Assembly (NCBI RefSeq): GCF_900103285.1 | Contig: NZ_FNGS01000001.1 | Span: 799,515 to 863,514 of the forward strand | Direction of reading: 5' to 3' | Source of the DNA: Siphonobacter aquaeclarae | Lineage (GTDB): Bacteria > Bacteroidota > Bacteroidia > Cytophagales > Spirosomataceae | DNA: 64,000 nt | Part shown: positions 9,155 through 19,700 of the stretch, in pieces | How the letters are laid out: the number at the start of each line of letters is the position of its first letter | How positions within the stretch are numbered: position 1 is the stretch's first letter | Position numbers and translations under genes: made by a program | The notes under the pieces: model-generated | Database searches by the model: none | Told to the model about the DNA's origin: nothing | What the model saw: the letters and a program-made list of their open reading frames with translations, nothing else

Positions 9155-10344
9155 TACGATGCGTATTCAGGTTCCCGGGCGAATGTTTCGAGCAGCTCCA
9201 CGGCGCGGTCGTTGCCTCCGGCTTCCCGGAAGGTCGTCTGGATACGAACGGCCGCCTCCCGGTAGACCGGGTTTTCAAGCAGTTCATATACCGCACTTCT
9301 CAACTCATTGATTCTTAACCGCTTATAGCGAATACTGATACCGCAACCCGCCCGTTCGATGAGTTTGGCGGTATGAAAGTGGTCGTACGCAATGGGCGTA
9401 ATGAGCATCGGCAGGCCATTGACGAAGGTATCGTTGACCGTATTGAACCCGCCGTGGCAGATTACCAGGTCCATATGCGGCATGAGCGCCGCCTGAGGTA
9501 CAAATCCCTGAACGATGAAATTTTCCGGCCAGCTTTCGAGCGCTGCCGGGTCGGTAGCAGCGATAATCGTCAGCGGTTCATCGGCAAACGCTTCGACGAG
9601 TTTCGAAAAGAAGGCCTTGCGGATGTCGACAAGTAATGTACCCAGCGATACAAAGATTTTGGGTCCTTTCGCCTGACGCAGGCGCTCCCAGTCGAACAGC
9701 ACTTCGTTGGGTCTTCCCCGGACCGGCCCGACAAATTCCATGTGCGGCGGCGCCGGGTCCAGTCCCGCAAAGGTCCGGGAGGTAAACACCATGTTCAGCC
9801 GGTGGGAATGGATATGGAGGCTTTCTTCCTGTATTCCGAATTCTTCCTGCAAACCCCGGATCAGGTTCTGCTGCCATTCCGCGATTTTCGGAGCGGTTTC
9901 TTCTGCATTTCCCATCACGTCGGGTGGTACGGGCGTCGTCGTGACGCAGGGAATACCTTTCAGCCGCGCGCACAACGCGCCGGCAAAAGTGATGCAATCG
10001 TTGACAACAACATCCGGTTGCCAGGCATCCAGAAAATCCAGCAGCCCTTTCCGCATAAACCGGGCAATGGGCAGATAGGTCTCTTCCAGCGCCAGTTTGA
10101 GTACTTCCGGGCCGGAAACAGACGGTCCGTCATCCTGCCGGCGGAGCATCAGGGCAATGTCCTCTCCATATTCCGTCAGATCCGGAACATGGTAGCTGCC
10201 GCCAGCCGGAATATGCTCCGGCTTGAGGGGAGTAATACCGAACCAGGCTACTTCGTGGCCTCGTGCCAGCAGTGTAGCCCCCACGCTCAGGGTCGGACTG
10301 ACGTGCCCGAAAAAAGGAGGTATGACAAATAAATAACGTGACAT
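9154..10344 (-). CDS. GT1/MGT-family glycosyltransferase (second of a tandem pair)
   Basis: UDP-sugar-dependent glycosyltransferase with the GT-B fold, similar in layout to CrtX (zeaxanthin glucosyltransferase) and macrolide glycosyltransferases. The N-terminal acceptor domain begins YLFVIPPFFGHVSPTLSVGA. The C-terminal donor domain contains CHGGFNTVNDTFVNGLPM and PIAYDHFHTAKLIERAG, the nucleotide-sugar signature with the conserved HGGxNT and D/H pair. There is no signal peptide or membrane segment, so it acts at the cytoplasmic face. It lies 3 bases after the paralogous glycosyltransferase and overlaps the acyltransferase gene. Two sequential sugar transfers onto one lipid acceptor are the simplest reading. 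Confidence 0.92.
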   Translation of the reverse strand: MSRYLFVIPPFFGHVSPTLSVGATLLARGHEVAWFGITPLKPEHIPAGGSYHVPDLTEYGEDIALMLRRQDDGPSVSGPEVLKLALEETYLPIARFMRKGLLDFLDAWQPDVVVNDCITFAGALCARLKGIPCVTTTPVPPDVMGNAEETAPKIAEWQQNLIRGLQEEFGIQEESLHIHSHRLNMVFTSRTFAGLDPAPPHMEFVGPVRGRPNEVLFDWERLRQAKGPKIFVSLGTLLVDIRKAFFSKLVEAFADEPLTIIAATDPAALESWPENFIVQGFVPQAALMPHMDLVICHGGFNTVNDTFVNGLPMLITPIAYDHFHTAKLIERAGCGISIRYKRLRINELRSAVYELLENPVYREAAVRIQTTFREAGGNDRAVELLETFAREPEYAS

Positions 10345-10347
10345 AGG

Positions 10348-11535
10348 CTAACAGATGGGTTGGCCGACTTGCTCCAGCAGATCAGCGGCGGTCGAAACGC
10401 CTCCCGCTTCCCGGAAGGACTCCTGCATGAATTGGGCGGCGAGACGATAAGCCGGGTTTCCGAGTACTTCGTCAATCGCTTCCCGTAAGTGTTTGGCTTT
10501 GAACCGGTTGTAGTTCAGACGAACGCCGGCGCCTACGCGCACGACCCGGCCCGCGACGTGGCTTTGATCATAGGCGATGGGAATGACGACGAGCGGCAGG
10601 CCGTTCGTCAGCGTCTCCGAAACGGTATTGTGTCCGCCGTGCGAGACGACCATACTCAGGTATGGCAGCAGTTCCAGCTGCGGTACCTGGCGCCGGACCA
10701 GGAAGTTATCCGGCCAGGATTCCAGTAACTCCGGATCGGATACGACGACAACACCGAGGTCGGCATCAGCCAGGGCCTCCGCTACTTTCGTGAAAAAGGC
10801 CTTTTTGTAGGCGTGGTCGAACGTAGTACCGATACTGACGAGTACCTTCCGGCGGGTATCTGCGTGAAATCCGTCCCAGTCGAACGACGGCGTATTCTCC
10901 CGCCGGTGCAGTACCGGACCGACGAAGCGGTAGTATTCCGGCAGTTCCATTTCCCCGAAAAAAGCCCTTGAAGTCAGTACCATCGTCAGTAGCGGCGAGC
11001 AGGCTACAGACGCTTCCCCGGTCAACCCCAGCTCCTGCTGGAGAGCGATGACCTGTTTTTCTTCCCACTCGTGTACCTTCGGCAGTTCCTCCATGACCTT
11101 GATGGCCGCGGGTGCGGTGACCGTCGTCACATACGGAATACCTTCCTGAATCGCCGCAACCGCGCCGGTAAACAGCTGATGATCCACAATCGCCAGCTCC
11201 GGTTGAAATACCTGCAGCCACTGCCGGATGCCTTCGTAGCAATGCCGGTTGAGTGGAATCAGTACTTCTTCGTACAAAAACCGCACGCTGTCGATGCCAT
11301 AGACGTTTTTCCGGGAGATGATATCCAGGTACTCCGCGTTTTGCTGCTTCTTTTCGTCGTTTTCTTCGTACGAGATCAGGAGTAATTGCCCGCCGGCAGG
11401 TAGCCGTTCGCCGAGCGACGCGTCGAGGGATATCCACCCTACTTCATGCCCCCGGGAGAGCAGTACCGCACCCAGGCTCAGCGTCGGATTGACGTGGCCG
11501 GTCAACGGCGGAACGATGAATGCAAAACGAGCCAT
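10348..11535 (-). CDS. GT1/MGT-family glycosyltransferase (first of a tandem pair)
   Basis: A 395-residue GT-B glycosyltransferase. The N-terminus FAFIVPPLTGHVNPTLSLGA carries the GHVNP loop of CrtX/MGT enzymes. The donor site reads SHGGHNTVSETLTNGLPL followed by VIPIAYDQSHVAGRVV. It is close in length and motif order to its downstream neighbour but clearly diverged, so the two probably use different acceptors or positions. Spacing is tight: 2 bases after the hydrolase gene and 3 before the next glycosyltransferase. Such enzymes glycosylate hydroxyls of hydrophobic acceptors, which fits a role in decorating a hydroxylated acyl chain made by the two synthases upstream. Confidence 0.92.
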   Translation of the reverse strand: MARFAFIVPPLTGHVNPTLSLGAVLLSRGHEVGWISLDASLGERLPAGGQLLLISYEENDEKKQQNAEYLDIISRKNVYGIDSVRFLYEEVLIPLNRHCYEGIRQWLQVFQPELAIVDHQLFTGAVAAIQEGIPYVTTVTAPAAIKVMEELPKVHEWEEKQVIALQQELGLTGEASVACSPLLTMVLTSRAFFGEMELPEYYRFVGPVLHRRENTPSFDWDGFHADTRRKVLVSIGTTFDHAYKKAFFTKVAEALADADLGVVVVSDPELLESWPDNFLVRRQVPQLELLPYLSMVVSHGGHNTVSETLTNGLPLVVIPIAYDQSHVAGRVVRVGAGVRLNYNRFKAKHLREAIDEVLGNPAYRLAAQFMQESFREAGGVSTAADLLEQVGQPIC

Positions 11536-11537
11536 AG

Positions 11538-12299
11538 TCAGGTAGTCAGAAAGGTCAGCAGCCGGTCGGCGAGGAGCTCGGGCTCCTGTACCGGCAGGTT
11601 ATGATCGCCGGAGAGGGTCGCGAGCTCCGAACCCGGTATGCAGGCATGGAGGTAGCGGCCCGAATCGAGGCAGTTGGAGGTATCCCCATACACGAGCAGC
11701 GTCTTCCGGTCCAGCGCCCGGAGTTCGGGACGGATAAAAAAGTCGTTTTCCCGCTGCATATCCCGGCGGATACTCGTCTGGTAAAACAGGTACTCATACA
11801 TCCGGTGGTTCCGCTCCAGCTGCCGTTTGCCCATCCGGACGTGCGTCGTATCGGTATAATTTTTGACGTAGTTTTCGAGAAATTCCCGACTGTACTCGTC
11901 GATGATCCCGCGTGCTTTTTCGTCGGCGGGATCAGGCGCTTCGATGACAACCAGCTTCCGGATTCGGGCCTCCAGGCGGAGCGCGGTATTCAGGGCGATG
12001 AGCCCGCCGAAACTATACCCGGCCAGGTGAAACGTATCGAGTCCGAGTACGTCGACGAGGCCCTCGAGGTCTTCACTCATGCTGTTGAGATCATACCCTT
12101 CGGCGACGCGACCGCTCAGGCCGTGGCTTTTGAGGTCGTACATCACCACCCGGAACGTCGTCGCCAATACCGGCGCGATGTGGAAATAATAGACCGACAG
12201 GTTGCTGAACATACCGTGGACGAGCACCAGCGTTTCCTTTCCCTCCGGGTTCAGCTCCTGGACGTGCACTTCCCGCCCGTTGACATTCAGGATTGGCAT
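11538..12299 (-). CDS. Alpha/beta-hydrolase, candidate chain-releasing thioesterase/esterase
   Basis: A 253-residue alpha/beta-hydrolase. Visible parts are the oxyanion region (LVLVHGMFSN), the nucleophile elbow GYSFGG, the acid in LLVYGDTSN and the base in LSGDHNLP. The frame is open to 12371, but the start at 12299 (MPILNVNGREV) is where the fold begins; it overlaps the ACP gene by 13 bases, in line with coupling elsewhere in the operon. Neither giant synthase contains a terminal thioesterase, so this protein is the natural candidate for releasing the finished chain from the ACP. Alternatives are a type II editing thioesterase or an ester-forming transferase. Confidence 0.88.
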   Translation of the reverse strand: MPILNVNGREVHVQELNPEGKETLVLVHGMFSNLSVYYFHIAPVLATTFRVVMYDLKSHGLSGRVAEGYDLNSMSEDLEGLVDVLGLDTFHLAGYSFGGLIALNTALRLEARIRKLVVIEAPDPADEKARGIIDEYSREFLENYVKNYTDTTHVRMGKRQLERNHRMYEYLFYQTSIRRDMQRENDFFIRPELRALDRKTLLVYGDTSNCLDSGRYLHACIPGSELATLSGDHNLPVQEPELLADRLLTFLTT

Positions 12300-12583
12300 T
12301 CTTCGATGTATCGGATGATCTGATCGAGGTTCAGGTTGATTAGCTGGTCGAGGTCCATACCCGACAGCCATCCGGTGAAATCGATTTCTTTTCCGAAATG
12401 GGCTTTGATTTTTTCGGAGAAGGAGACGATTTCGATGCTGTCCATTTCGAGGTCTTTTGTGAACGAGCTTTGCGGCTCGATGTCCATTTCTTCGACAAAC
12501 TCTTCGCCGATCACGTCGGTAATGAATTGTTTCAGGAGATCGAAAATTTCCTGATAGGTCAGGCGTGTTACGGCTGCGTCCAT
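12287..12583 (-). CDS. Free acyl carrier protein
   Basis: A 98-residue acidic carrier protein. The phosphopantetheine site is LEMDSIEIVSF with Ser49, within a four-helix ACP pattern (TYQEIFDLLKQFITDVIGEE before it, DLDQLINLNLDQIIRYIEE after it). It overlaps the preceding synthase gene by 16 bases and the following hydrolase gene by 13. The upstream synthase carries its own phosphopantetheinyl transferase domain but no ACP, so this protein probably serves that synthase or hands the product to the tailoring enzymes. Its site motif (EMDSIEI) differs from the tandem ACPs of the large synthase (ADLSIDSIKR), which suggests a distinct role. Confidence 0.92.
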   Translation of the reverse strand: MDAAVTRLTYQEIFDLLKQFITDVIGEEFVEEMDIEPQSSFTKDLEMDSIEIVSFSEKIKAHFGKEIDFTGWLSGMDLDQLINLNLDQIIRYIEECQS

Positions 12584-15500
12584 CCGATGATAAAGTTTTG
12601 AAAGTGTATCGTTTGAATAAGTATGTTCTTGATTTTCAGGACATCGCCCTGTATTTCGGCGATTTCAAGCGCTTTGGGATCGCCTTTCAGGCCGGTGCCG
12701 AGGTACTTTCCACAGGCCTCTTTGGCAACCCAGAAGCGGGTAGGCCACTCGGCCGTATCACGACCGCGAAGCAGTTCCTTCTCGCCTTCGGTAAAGGCGA
12801 CCGAGGCGAAACTATCCCCCCGCTCCTCGATGCGCTCGATGTCGATCCCGACCGGCCCCTGCGACCGCGCAATCCCCACGGCATCTGTTCCCTTGTGGGC
12901 CAGGGACACGTAGATACCGGCGGCGTTTCCGCCCGTCGTATACGGCTGTCCGGAAGGCTCCGAGCCAATGGCAAACGAGATCGGGTAGCAGGGGGTATTG
13001 CGTTCTTTCAGGAGGACGTCGCGGACAGCGTCCTTCACCGCTACCCGGCTGATCATCCACGCTTTCCGGCGGTTGGGCGTCAGGCTGAGGTAATGCGCTT
13101 TTTCTTCCTGATTGAAGTACCGTTTGAGGACGAAGTCCCAGGAAACGACCCGGCTATAGGCCTGATGGAAGAAGAAGACACCCGGGGCGATCTCTTCCGA
13201 CAGCCGGTTTACCATCGGCGCCATGGATACCCGCCAAAGGGCTTCGTCGATTTCGAGGCGGCGGTTTTGCCAGCCGCTGAGGCGGGCCCAGAGCTGCCCG
13301 TTCCGGCGAAGTTCGAAGTTGCCGGTGGCGAAGTCGTCGTTGAGTTCCGTCAGCACGCAGGTACATTCGAAGTGTCCGGACTGGTCTTCGCGGTCTCCGA
13401 AAAATTCGATTTCCTGGATTTTCGCGGGAAAGGCAATCCGGTCTTTGGTCAGCGTCAGTTGCAGCCACAGGCCGAAAAGCTGGCCGGCGTTGTCGAGCAG
13501 GGAGCCTTTGCCGCCGCTGCTTTCGATGATACCGGTGATGCCTTTTGTCCCGACATAGCTTACTTCCCGAATACCCTGGTAGCGCGGGCCGTGGAACATA
13601 TGCTCCTCATAGATTTGTTCGGGCGTCCGGGTGATGGGAAGGCGCTCGCCACGGTCCAATACCCAGGCTTCGGGTGGCGTCTCCCCTCCTCCAGCCGCAG
13701 GCCATAGCTCTACTTCGGCGTTGGCATACCGGTCGAGGTCGAGGAATACCCGGTCCGGTGCTTTCCAGGTACCGGTCACGGTACCCCGTAACGGCTCCAC
13801 CACGTTCATCCACTGAAATACTTTCACCTGATGAATCTTCCGGACTACTTCGCCGGGTGCGTGTATGGCCGCGATATCTCCGAAGAGTTCAAAAATCATT
13901 GTCATCGGTACCACCGGGTCCATATCGGCTACGTGCGGCCAGTTTTTCGGCTGGCGGAGCAGGGCGTGGTCGATGAGGTACGGACTGTTTTGAAGGCTGA
14001 TATCGAGCGGATACTCGAAGGCAGTCCGGGCGTTACTCACCACCGGAGCAGCTACCGCAGCCGGCCGGTGCTCCTGAAACCGGCGGAGGAGATCGCCCTG
14101 GATATCCATCCACTCGTCCACGTTTCGCTGAAACGCCTGAAACAAGGGGCCCGCCGCCGGTTCGGCTGCTTTTTGGGGTGCGACTGACAACGCCCTCACC
14201 GCCGGCAAGTCTTTCAGAATCGGCAGGCCGAGTTCGAGTTTCATACCTGTCCGGGCGCTGTTTGCGGCCGGTGGTATTCGCTGTTCAAAAGCGGGTATCT
14301 CGCGCCCCTCTGCAAAGAGTGCGGCTTTCACACGCTGTAGCTGTGCCAGACCGCCGCGGATCGGGACGTTTGATGCGACTGTGCTAAACTCCCGACCCTT
14401 CAGTGTATCCTCGATAAACCCGTTCAGTCCACCGGAACCTACCTGAATAAAAACCCGGACGCCTTCTTCATACAGTCGTTCGGTCAGCTCCCGGAACCGG
14501 ACCGGCCGGATCAGGTGCTCGACGGACAGCTGCCGGATGGCTTCCAGGCCTTCCGGATACGGCTCGAGCGTCGTAGCCGACCACAGAGGTGTTTCTGTTT
14601 TCCGGAATTGCATGCGTTCCATCCCCGCCAGCAATACATCAATTTTCGAGGCGACGAAAGGCGAGTGAAAACCGGATTGAAACGGCAGTATCTGATGGAA
14701 AATCTGTTGTTCTTTCAGCAACGGTACCAGCTGGTCCAGCGCCGCGTGCGTCCCGCAGAGGATTACCTGCTGCGGGCAGTTATCATTGGACAGATAGACA
14801 TCCGGAATACCGGCCAGCAGCGGCTCCAGTTGGGCGATGCCGCAGCCTACGGCAATGAACGCGGAGTCTTTCAGTTCAAATGTCTCGGGATTAAGGGTTT
14901 GAAGCAGTTCGGAAACGGAGCTTTCTTCAGCTAACCCGGATGACCGGGCAGCGAGCCACTCGCCGAGGCTATGCCCGGCGTTCAGGTCGGAGCGGACGCC
15001 CATCTGCTTCAGTGCGCGGTCAAGTACCGACGTCCGGTGCAGGATCGTCAGCGCCTCGCGGAGCAAGCCTTCCGGCCCGTCTTCCACCGGCTGATCAATC
15101 CCGAAGAAACGACTGACGCTGTCTACCTCCCCCCCTGCAAGGCCATCCAGTCCCGGGAAAACGAAAGCAAGCTTTCCGCCCGACGACAACAGCGGTGAAG
15201 AGGTATACCACATATCCTGACGACCCCGCCAGGGCATATTACGGGCCACCACTTTCGCCGCCCGCTTCAGGCGTTCCGGCGTAGGTTCAAACAACGCGAG
15301 GCGGTATGGTCCCGAGCCGATCCGGAAATCGCCCGAGTCGAGTGCTTCCAGAAGTTCCTCCCGGCTTTCCCGCGCCAGCAGCAGCAACGGATCGTGGACG
15401 ACGGTATCGGTTCCCTCCAGCACCGCATGGGCATTGATTCCGCCGAAACCAAACGCATTGACACCGGCTATCCGGGGCAGCCCGGACGCCGACCATCTTA

Positions 15501-16779
15501 CAGGCTCCTGCTGCGGCTGAAAGCGCGTCTGCTCCAGCTGCGGCAGCGGACGCCCGCAATGCAGGGTTGGTGGCAATGTATCGTGGTAAAGGGCCAGACA
15601 AGTCTTGATAAAGCCGGCGATACCGGCGGCGGGCATAGCATGCCCGATGTTGGCCTTAACCGTACCCAGCCCCGCCTTTGCTCCTTCTTCCCCGAAAAAC
15701 TGACGCAGGGTTTCCACTTCCGTTTTGTCACCAAGTGGCGTACCGGTACCGTGCGCTTCGATGTACCCAATTTGAGACACCGGCGTTCCGGCATCGGCCC
15801 AGGCCTCCTGCATGGCGCGCAACTGGCCGCTGACAGACGGGCTCATGACGCTTGCCCCGCTCCCGTCGCTGCTTACGCCGGTTCCCTTGAGAATGGCATA
15901 GATGCGGTCGTTGTCGCGGCGGGCGTCTTCCAGCCGCTTGAGGACCACAAACCCGCAGCCCTCCCCGATCAGCAGGCCGTCGGCCTCCTCGCTGAACGGC
16001 TGAATCTGCCCGCGGCGGGACAGCGCTCCGAGCTGCGTGAAAATACTCCAGAAGGCGGCGTTCTGCGCCACGTGAACACCTCCGGCAATCATCAGATCCG
16101 CGCGACCGTCGATCAACTCGCGGCGGGCCTGATCGATCGCAATGAGGGAACTGGCACAGGCGGCGTCGACCGTCAACGCCGTACCCCCGAAATTAAACCG
16201 GTTGGCGACCAGCGAAGCGACCAGGTTGGGAATCAGCCCCATAGCCGTATCCGGACCGAAACGCCCCTTGCGGTCCCGGTACTCCTGCGTGACGCGGGCA
16301 ATATCTTTCTCCGGTAAATCCGGCAGCAATTCGCGCAGCAGCGAAGCGATCTGCTCCCCTGTTCTGACGATTTCAATAGCCCGGGTAGCGCCCGGTCCGG
16401 CGTAATTGCCCTTTCCGATAATGATTCCGGTTTTGCCGAAACCTGCCTCCCGGCCCAACATGCCGGCGTCTTCGAGGGCGCGGTGTACGAGGTCGAGTGT
16501 GAGGAGGTGATCCGGCTCCGTTCCTTCCACCGCAACCGGCAGAATGCCAAATCGCCGGGGGTCGAAACGGTAATCCGGCACAAACCCTCCTCGGGAGCAA
16601 TAAAACGGCCCGCCCGAAGATTCAAAGTGTACCGGGTCAAGGCGGTCGGCAGGCACCGCGCCTGTCGAATCCACCTTATTCACAATATTCTGCCAGAAAG
16701 CCTCCGGGCCGTCGGCCCCCGGAAAGAGGCAGGACATGCCGATGACGGCAATGTCATTGGTCGGTTTGGATCTATGCAT
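12568..16779 (-). CDS. PUFA-synthase/HglE-like multidomain synthase: KS-AT-DH-PPTase
   Basis: A 1403-residue iterative synthase subunit. Domains in order: ketosynthase at about 8-455 with Cys208 (VDAACASS), His343 (EAHGTGT) and His380 (ANIGHA); acyltransferase-like domain at about 535-800 with GHSLGEW and Ser604; a hot-dog dehydratase region at about 920-1180 with His938 (YLIDHAL) and Asp1096 (LLDNAGQLFGLW); and a Sfp-type phosphopantetheinyl transferase at about 1240-1400 with VGIDIERIEER and WVAKEACGK. There is no ACP or ketoreductase; those lie in the partner encoded 6 bases upstream. A fused PPTase makes the system self-activating. The dehydratase implies that some beta-hydroxyls are removed. 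The layout recalls PfaC/HglD-type partners rather than modular polyketide synthases. Confidence 0.95.
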   Translation of the reverse strand: MHRSKPTNDIAVIGMSCLFPGADGPEAFWQNIVNKVDSTGAVPADRLDPVHFESSGGPFYCSRGGFVPDYRFDPRRFGILPVAVEGTEPDHLLTLDLVHRALEDAGMLGREAGFGKTGIIIGKGNYAGPGATRAIEIVRTGEQIASLLRELLPDLPEKDIARVTQEYRDRKGRFGPDTAMGLIPNLVASLVANRFNFGGTALTVDAACASSLIAIDQARRELIDGRADLMIAGGVHVAQNAAFWSIFTQLGALSRRGQIQPFSEEADGLLIGEGCGFVVLKRLEDARRDNDRIYAILKGTGVSSDGSGASVMSPSVSGQLRAMQEAWADAGTPVSQIGYIEAHGTGTPLGDKTEVETLRQFFGEEGAKAGLGTVKANIGHAMPAAGIAGFIKTCLALYHDTLPPTLHCGRPLPQLEQTRFQPQQEPVRWSASGLPRIAGVNAFGFGGINAHAVLEGTDTVVHDPLLLLARESREELLEALDSGDFRIGSGPYRLALFEPTPERLKRAAKVVARNMPWRGRQDMWYTSSPLLSSGGKLAFVFPGLDGLAGGEVDSVSRFFGIDQPVEDGPEGLLREALTILHRTSVLDRALKQMGVRSDLNAGHSLGEWLAARSSGLAEESSVSELLQTLNPETFELKDSAFIAVGCGIAQLEPLLAGIPDVYLSNDNCPQQVILCGTHAALDQLVPLLKEQQIFHQILPFQSGFHSPFVASKIDVLLAGMERMQFRKTETPLWSATTLEPYPEGLEAIRQLSVEHLIRPVRFRELTERLYEEGVRVFIQVGSGGLNGFIEDTLKGREFSTVASNVPIRGGLAQLQRVKAALFAEGREIPAFEQRIPPAANSARTGMKLELGLPILKDLPAVRALSVAPQKAAEPAAGPLFQAFQRNVDEWMDIQGDLLRRFQEHRPAAVAAPVVSNARTAFEYPLDISLQNSPYLIDHALLRQPKNWPHVADMDPVVPMTMIFELFGDIAAIHAPGEVVRKIHQVKVFQWMNVVEPLRGTVTGTWKAPDRVFLDLDRYANAEVELWPAAGGGETPPEAWVLDRGERLPITRTPEQIYEEHMFHGPRYQGIREVSYVGTKGITGIIESSGGKGSLLDNAGQLFGLWLQLTLTKDRIAFPAKIQEIEFFGDREDQSGHFECTCVLTELNDDFATGNFELRRNGQLWARLSGWQNRRLEIDEALWRVSMAPMVNRLSEEIAPGVFFFHQAYSRVVSWDFVLKRYFNQEEKAHYLSLTPNRRKAWMISRVAVKDAVRDVLLKERNTPCYPISFAIGSEPSGQPYTTGGNAAGIYVSLAHKGTDAVGIARSQGPVGIDIERIEERGDSFASVAFTEGEKELLRGRDTAEWPTRFWVAKEACGKYLGTGLKGDPKALEIAEIQGDVLKIKNILIQTIHFQNFIIGWTQP

Positions 16780-16785
16780 GAGCGG

Positions 16786-19700
16786 CTACCAGTTATCGCC
16801 GGCCATGATGAGCACCTGGCTTTCGTTTCCGTATTTCATTTCGTTGAGGAAGGTCTCCTTGCCGTCCTGAAGCGGGATGAGGGCAATACCCCGGCGTTCG
16901 TATTCTTTTTCGAGGGATGGAGACACCATGCCGGCGCCTTTCCACGGCCCCCAGTTAATCGCGGTGACTTTCCCGTTGATTTTCCGGCGAAGCGCCCGGG
17001 CATACAGATCCATGACGCTGTTGGCCGCAGCATAGTCCGTCTGCCCGCGGTTTCCATACACCGAAGCGATGCTGGAGAACAGGACGACAAACCGGGTATC
17101 CGGCCGCAACTGCTCGGCGAGAATACGCAGCGGGTTCACTTTCGTGTCAAAAACCCGCTTGAAAGACTCCGTTGTTTTACTTTGGAATAGCTTGTCTTCC
17201 AGGAGTCCGGCGCCGTGGACCACGCCGTCGATCCGGCCATACTGTTCATAAATGCCCGCAATCAGCCGGCCCAGTGCCGCCTCGTCCCGCAGGTCGAGGG
17301 ATTCGTACACGACCTTTGAACCTGTTGCCTCCAGGGCATGCAGCGTCTGGAGTATCTGGTTGGCTTTGTGGATGCGGGATGTTTCCTGCTCGATAGCCGC
17401 CGGCGTCCGCAGGTCGCCACGTTTGACGAGGTACTGGCGGATTTCCTCCTTTGTTTTGAGCAGCGAAGCGCCGTTGGTACCTCCGGCCGGGTTTTCGGAG
17501 CGGCCGACGAGGATATAGGTGCACGGGTACTCGCGGGCGAAGTGAATCATCAGCTCGGCTGTGATTCCCTGCGCGCCGCCGAGTACGAGTACCACGCTGT
17601 CCTTCTCCAGTTCAATGGAGGTACGCCCGGCTGCCAGCCGCGACGGTACCGGTATGTTGATGAAGCGTTCGTTTCCTTCGTAAATAATCTCGGACGGCTC
17701 GTCACGCTGCCGCAGCTCCTGAACGGCGATACCCGCCACGCTTTCGGGCGTGCGGCCCGCGTCGACACTGACAATCCGGAACTTGGTCTGCTCGTATTCT
17801 TTGTCGAGACTTTTGAAGAAGCCGGAGTAGCCCTGGTAGTGCCGAAGATCGAGCGGATCGGTGTATTCCTGCAAATGACTCGTGGTATCCGAGAACAGGT
17901 ATACCCATCGTACCGCATTGAAATCCAGTCGTTTGATCAGCGAGAAATAGTCGATGATCGCTGCTTTCTTACCCGCCGCAAACAGGTTGAGCAGGATAAG
18001 GCCCTGGTACTCCTGCAAATTCGCCTCTTCCGTCAGAATATCCGCGGAGGCTCCTTGTTGCTCCAGGCTTTGCCGGATGGCCTCGGCATATCCGGCGTTA
18101 TCGGCAGTAATGGCGAAACGCTGTCCGGCCAGGGAGCCCCCCGGTACTCCCGCAGCGGGGCGTCGTTCGAAACGATGCCGGGAAAGGGCTTCCGGCACGG
18201 CCGTTTCGGGCATCGCGGCAGGGATAGCTACTGAGTCGGTTCCGGTAGCATCTGATTCCAGAAGCCAGTCGACCAAACCCTGAAGCGTTTTCAGCGCCGC
18301 CAGTTTTTCCATGTGGTCATCGCCCTGTGTTCCGTTCAGCCCCAGCTGGCCTTTCAGTGCGCCGAGTACTTCCATGCGTTTGATGGAATCGATGCTTAAG
18401 TCTGCCTCGAGGTCCAGGTCCATCCCCAGCATTTCCTCCGGATAGCCGGTTTTTTCACTCACGACGCCGCGGATGAGGCGTTGCAGTTCGGCGGCTGTCC
18501 GCTTTTGGGAAGAAGCCGGTGTTTCCGAAACAACTGTTGCGACGGGATCCGGCGCTGTCGCCGCGGCGTTTTCTTCCAGCCAGCGCACCAGCCCGTTCAG
18601 GGTTTTGATGCGGGAAAGCTGCTCCATCGCCGCGTCTTCGTCTCCCCGGCTGAGGCCGCCCAATTCCGTGCGCAGGGTACCGATGATTTCGATCCGCTTG
18701 ATGGAATCGATGCTCAGATCGGCTTCGAGATCCATGTCCATGCCGAGCATTTCGGCCGGGTATCCGGTCTTGTCGCTGACGATACTCAACAATAGGGCGC
18801 GCAGATCCTTCTCTTTCGGTCGCTCCGGCGTTGCCGCAGCGGCAGTAGTTTGTACCCGAGCTGTTTTAGCCGGGGCCTGGGACGCAGGAACAACGGTCGT
18901 TCCGGTGACCGGCATTACCACCGGAGCCATTCCCTGAAACTGGCCGAGGAACGTCATCATCACATCCCGCTGCGCCTGTACCAGCTGATTCATGCTTTCC
19001 AGGTACTGGTACATCAGCTGCTCCGCGCCTCCGGCGGGCACCGGCGCAACGGCCGGCGCGACCGCCTTCGGCAACGCAATAGGTTGGATAATGGGCAAGG
19101 CGCCGTTGGCGGGGAGATTACCCGTTGCCGGCCGGGCGTAATGCCCGTTTACGTACCAGGTCGCCGGACTTTTCCGGTAAGTTGAAGGTTGATCGATAAA
19201 AAGTTGACGGGCCTGCCGGCCTTCGAATAGTTTGCTCAGGTGGAGGGAACGGCCAGTAGCCAGGTACGCGGCCAGCGTTTGCAGCAGGTGTACCAGTTGA
19301 CCGGACTCTTCGGTATGCAGGAGTGTTTCGTCTTTTCCCAGGGTGGCTTTTGCCAGACCGCTGAGTACCTTGCCGGGACCTACTTCCACGAAAATCCGGG
19401 CGCCGCCTGCATACATTTCTTCCAGCTCGCGGGTGAAGTACACAGGTTCGACGAGGTGGTCGGCCAGGCGCTGACGGACTCCATCAGCGTCGGAGGGATA
19501 AGGCGCAGCCGTGGTATTCGACCATACCGGTACCTGCGTTTCCCGGAAAGAAATTTCGCTGAGTACTTCCAGGAAAATCTCCCGCGACCGCCCTACTACC
19601 GGGCTGTGGAAGGCACAGGCTACTTCCAGCCGACGGAAGGATATTTTCGCTTCCCGCAGGATCTCCGAAGCACGTTCAATGGCCGGCGTTGTTCCGGCTA

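Noticed and set aside
12565-13707. Plus-strand 380-codon open frame
   Set aside because: It lies opposite the DH/PPTase part of the KS-AT-DH-PPTase gene, whose motifs are unmistakable; the antisense frame has no family motif and is a by-product of GC-rich codon use.
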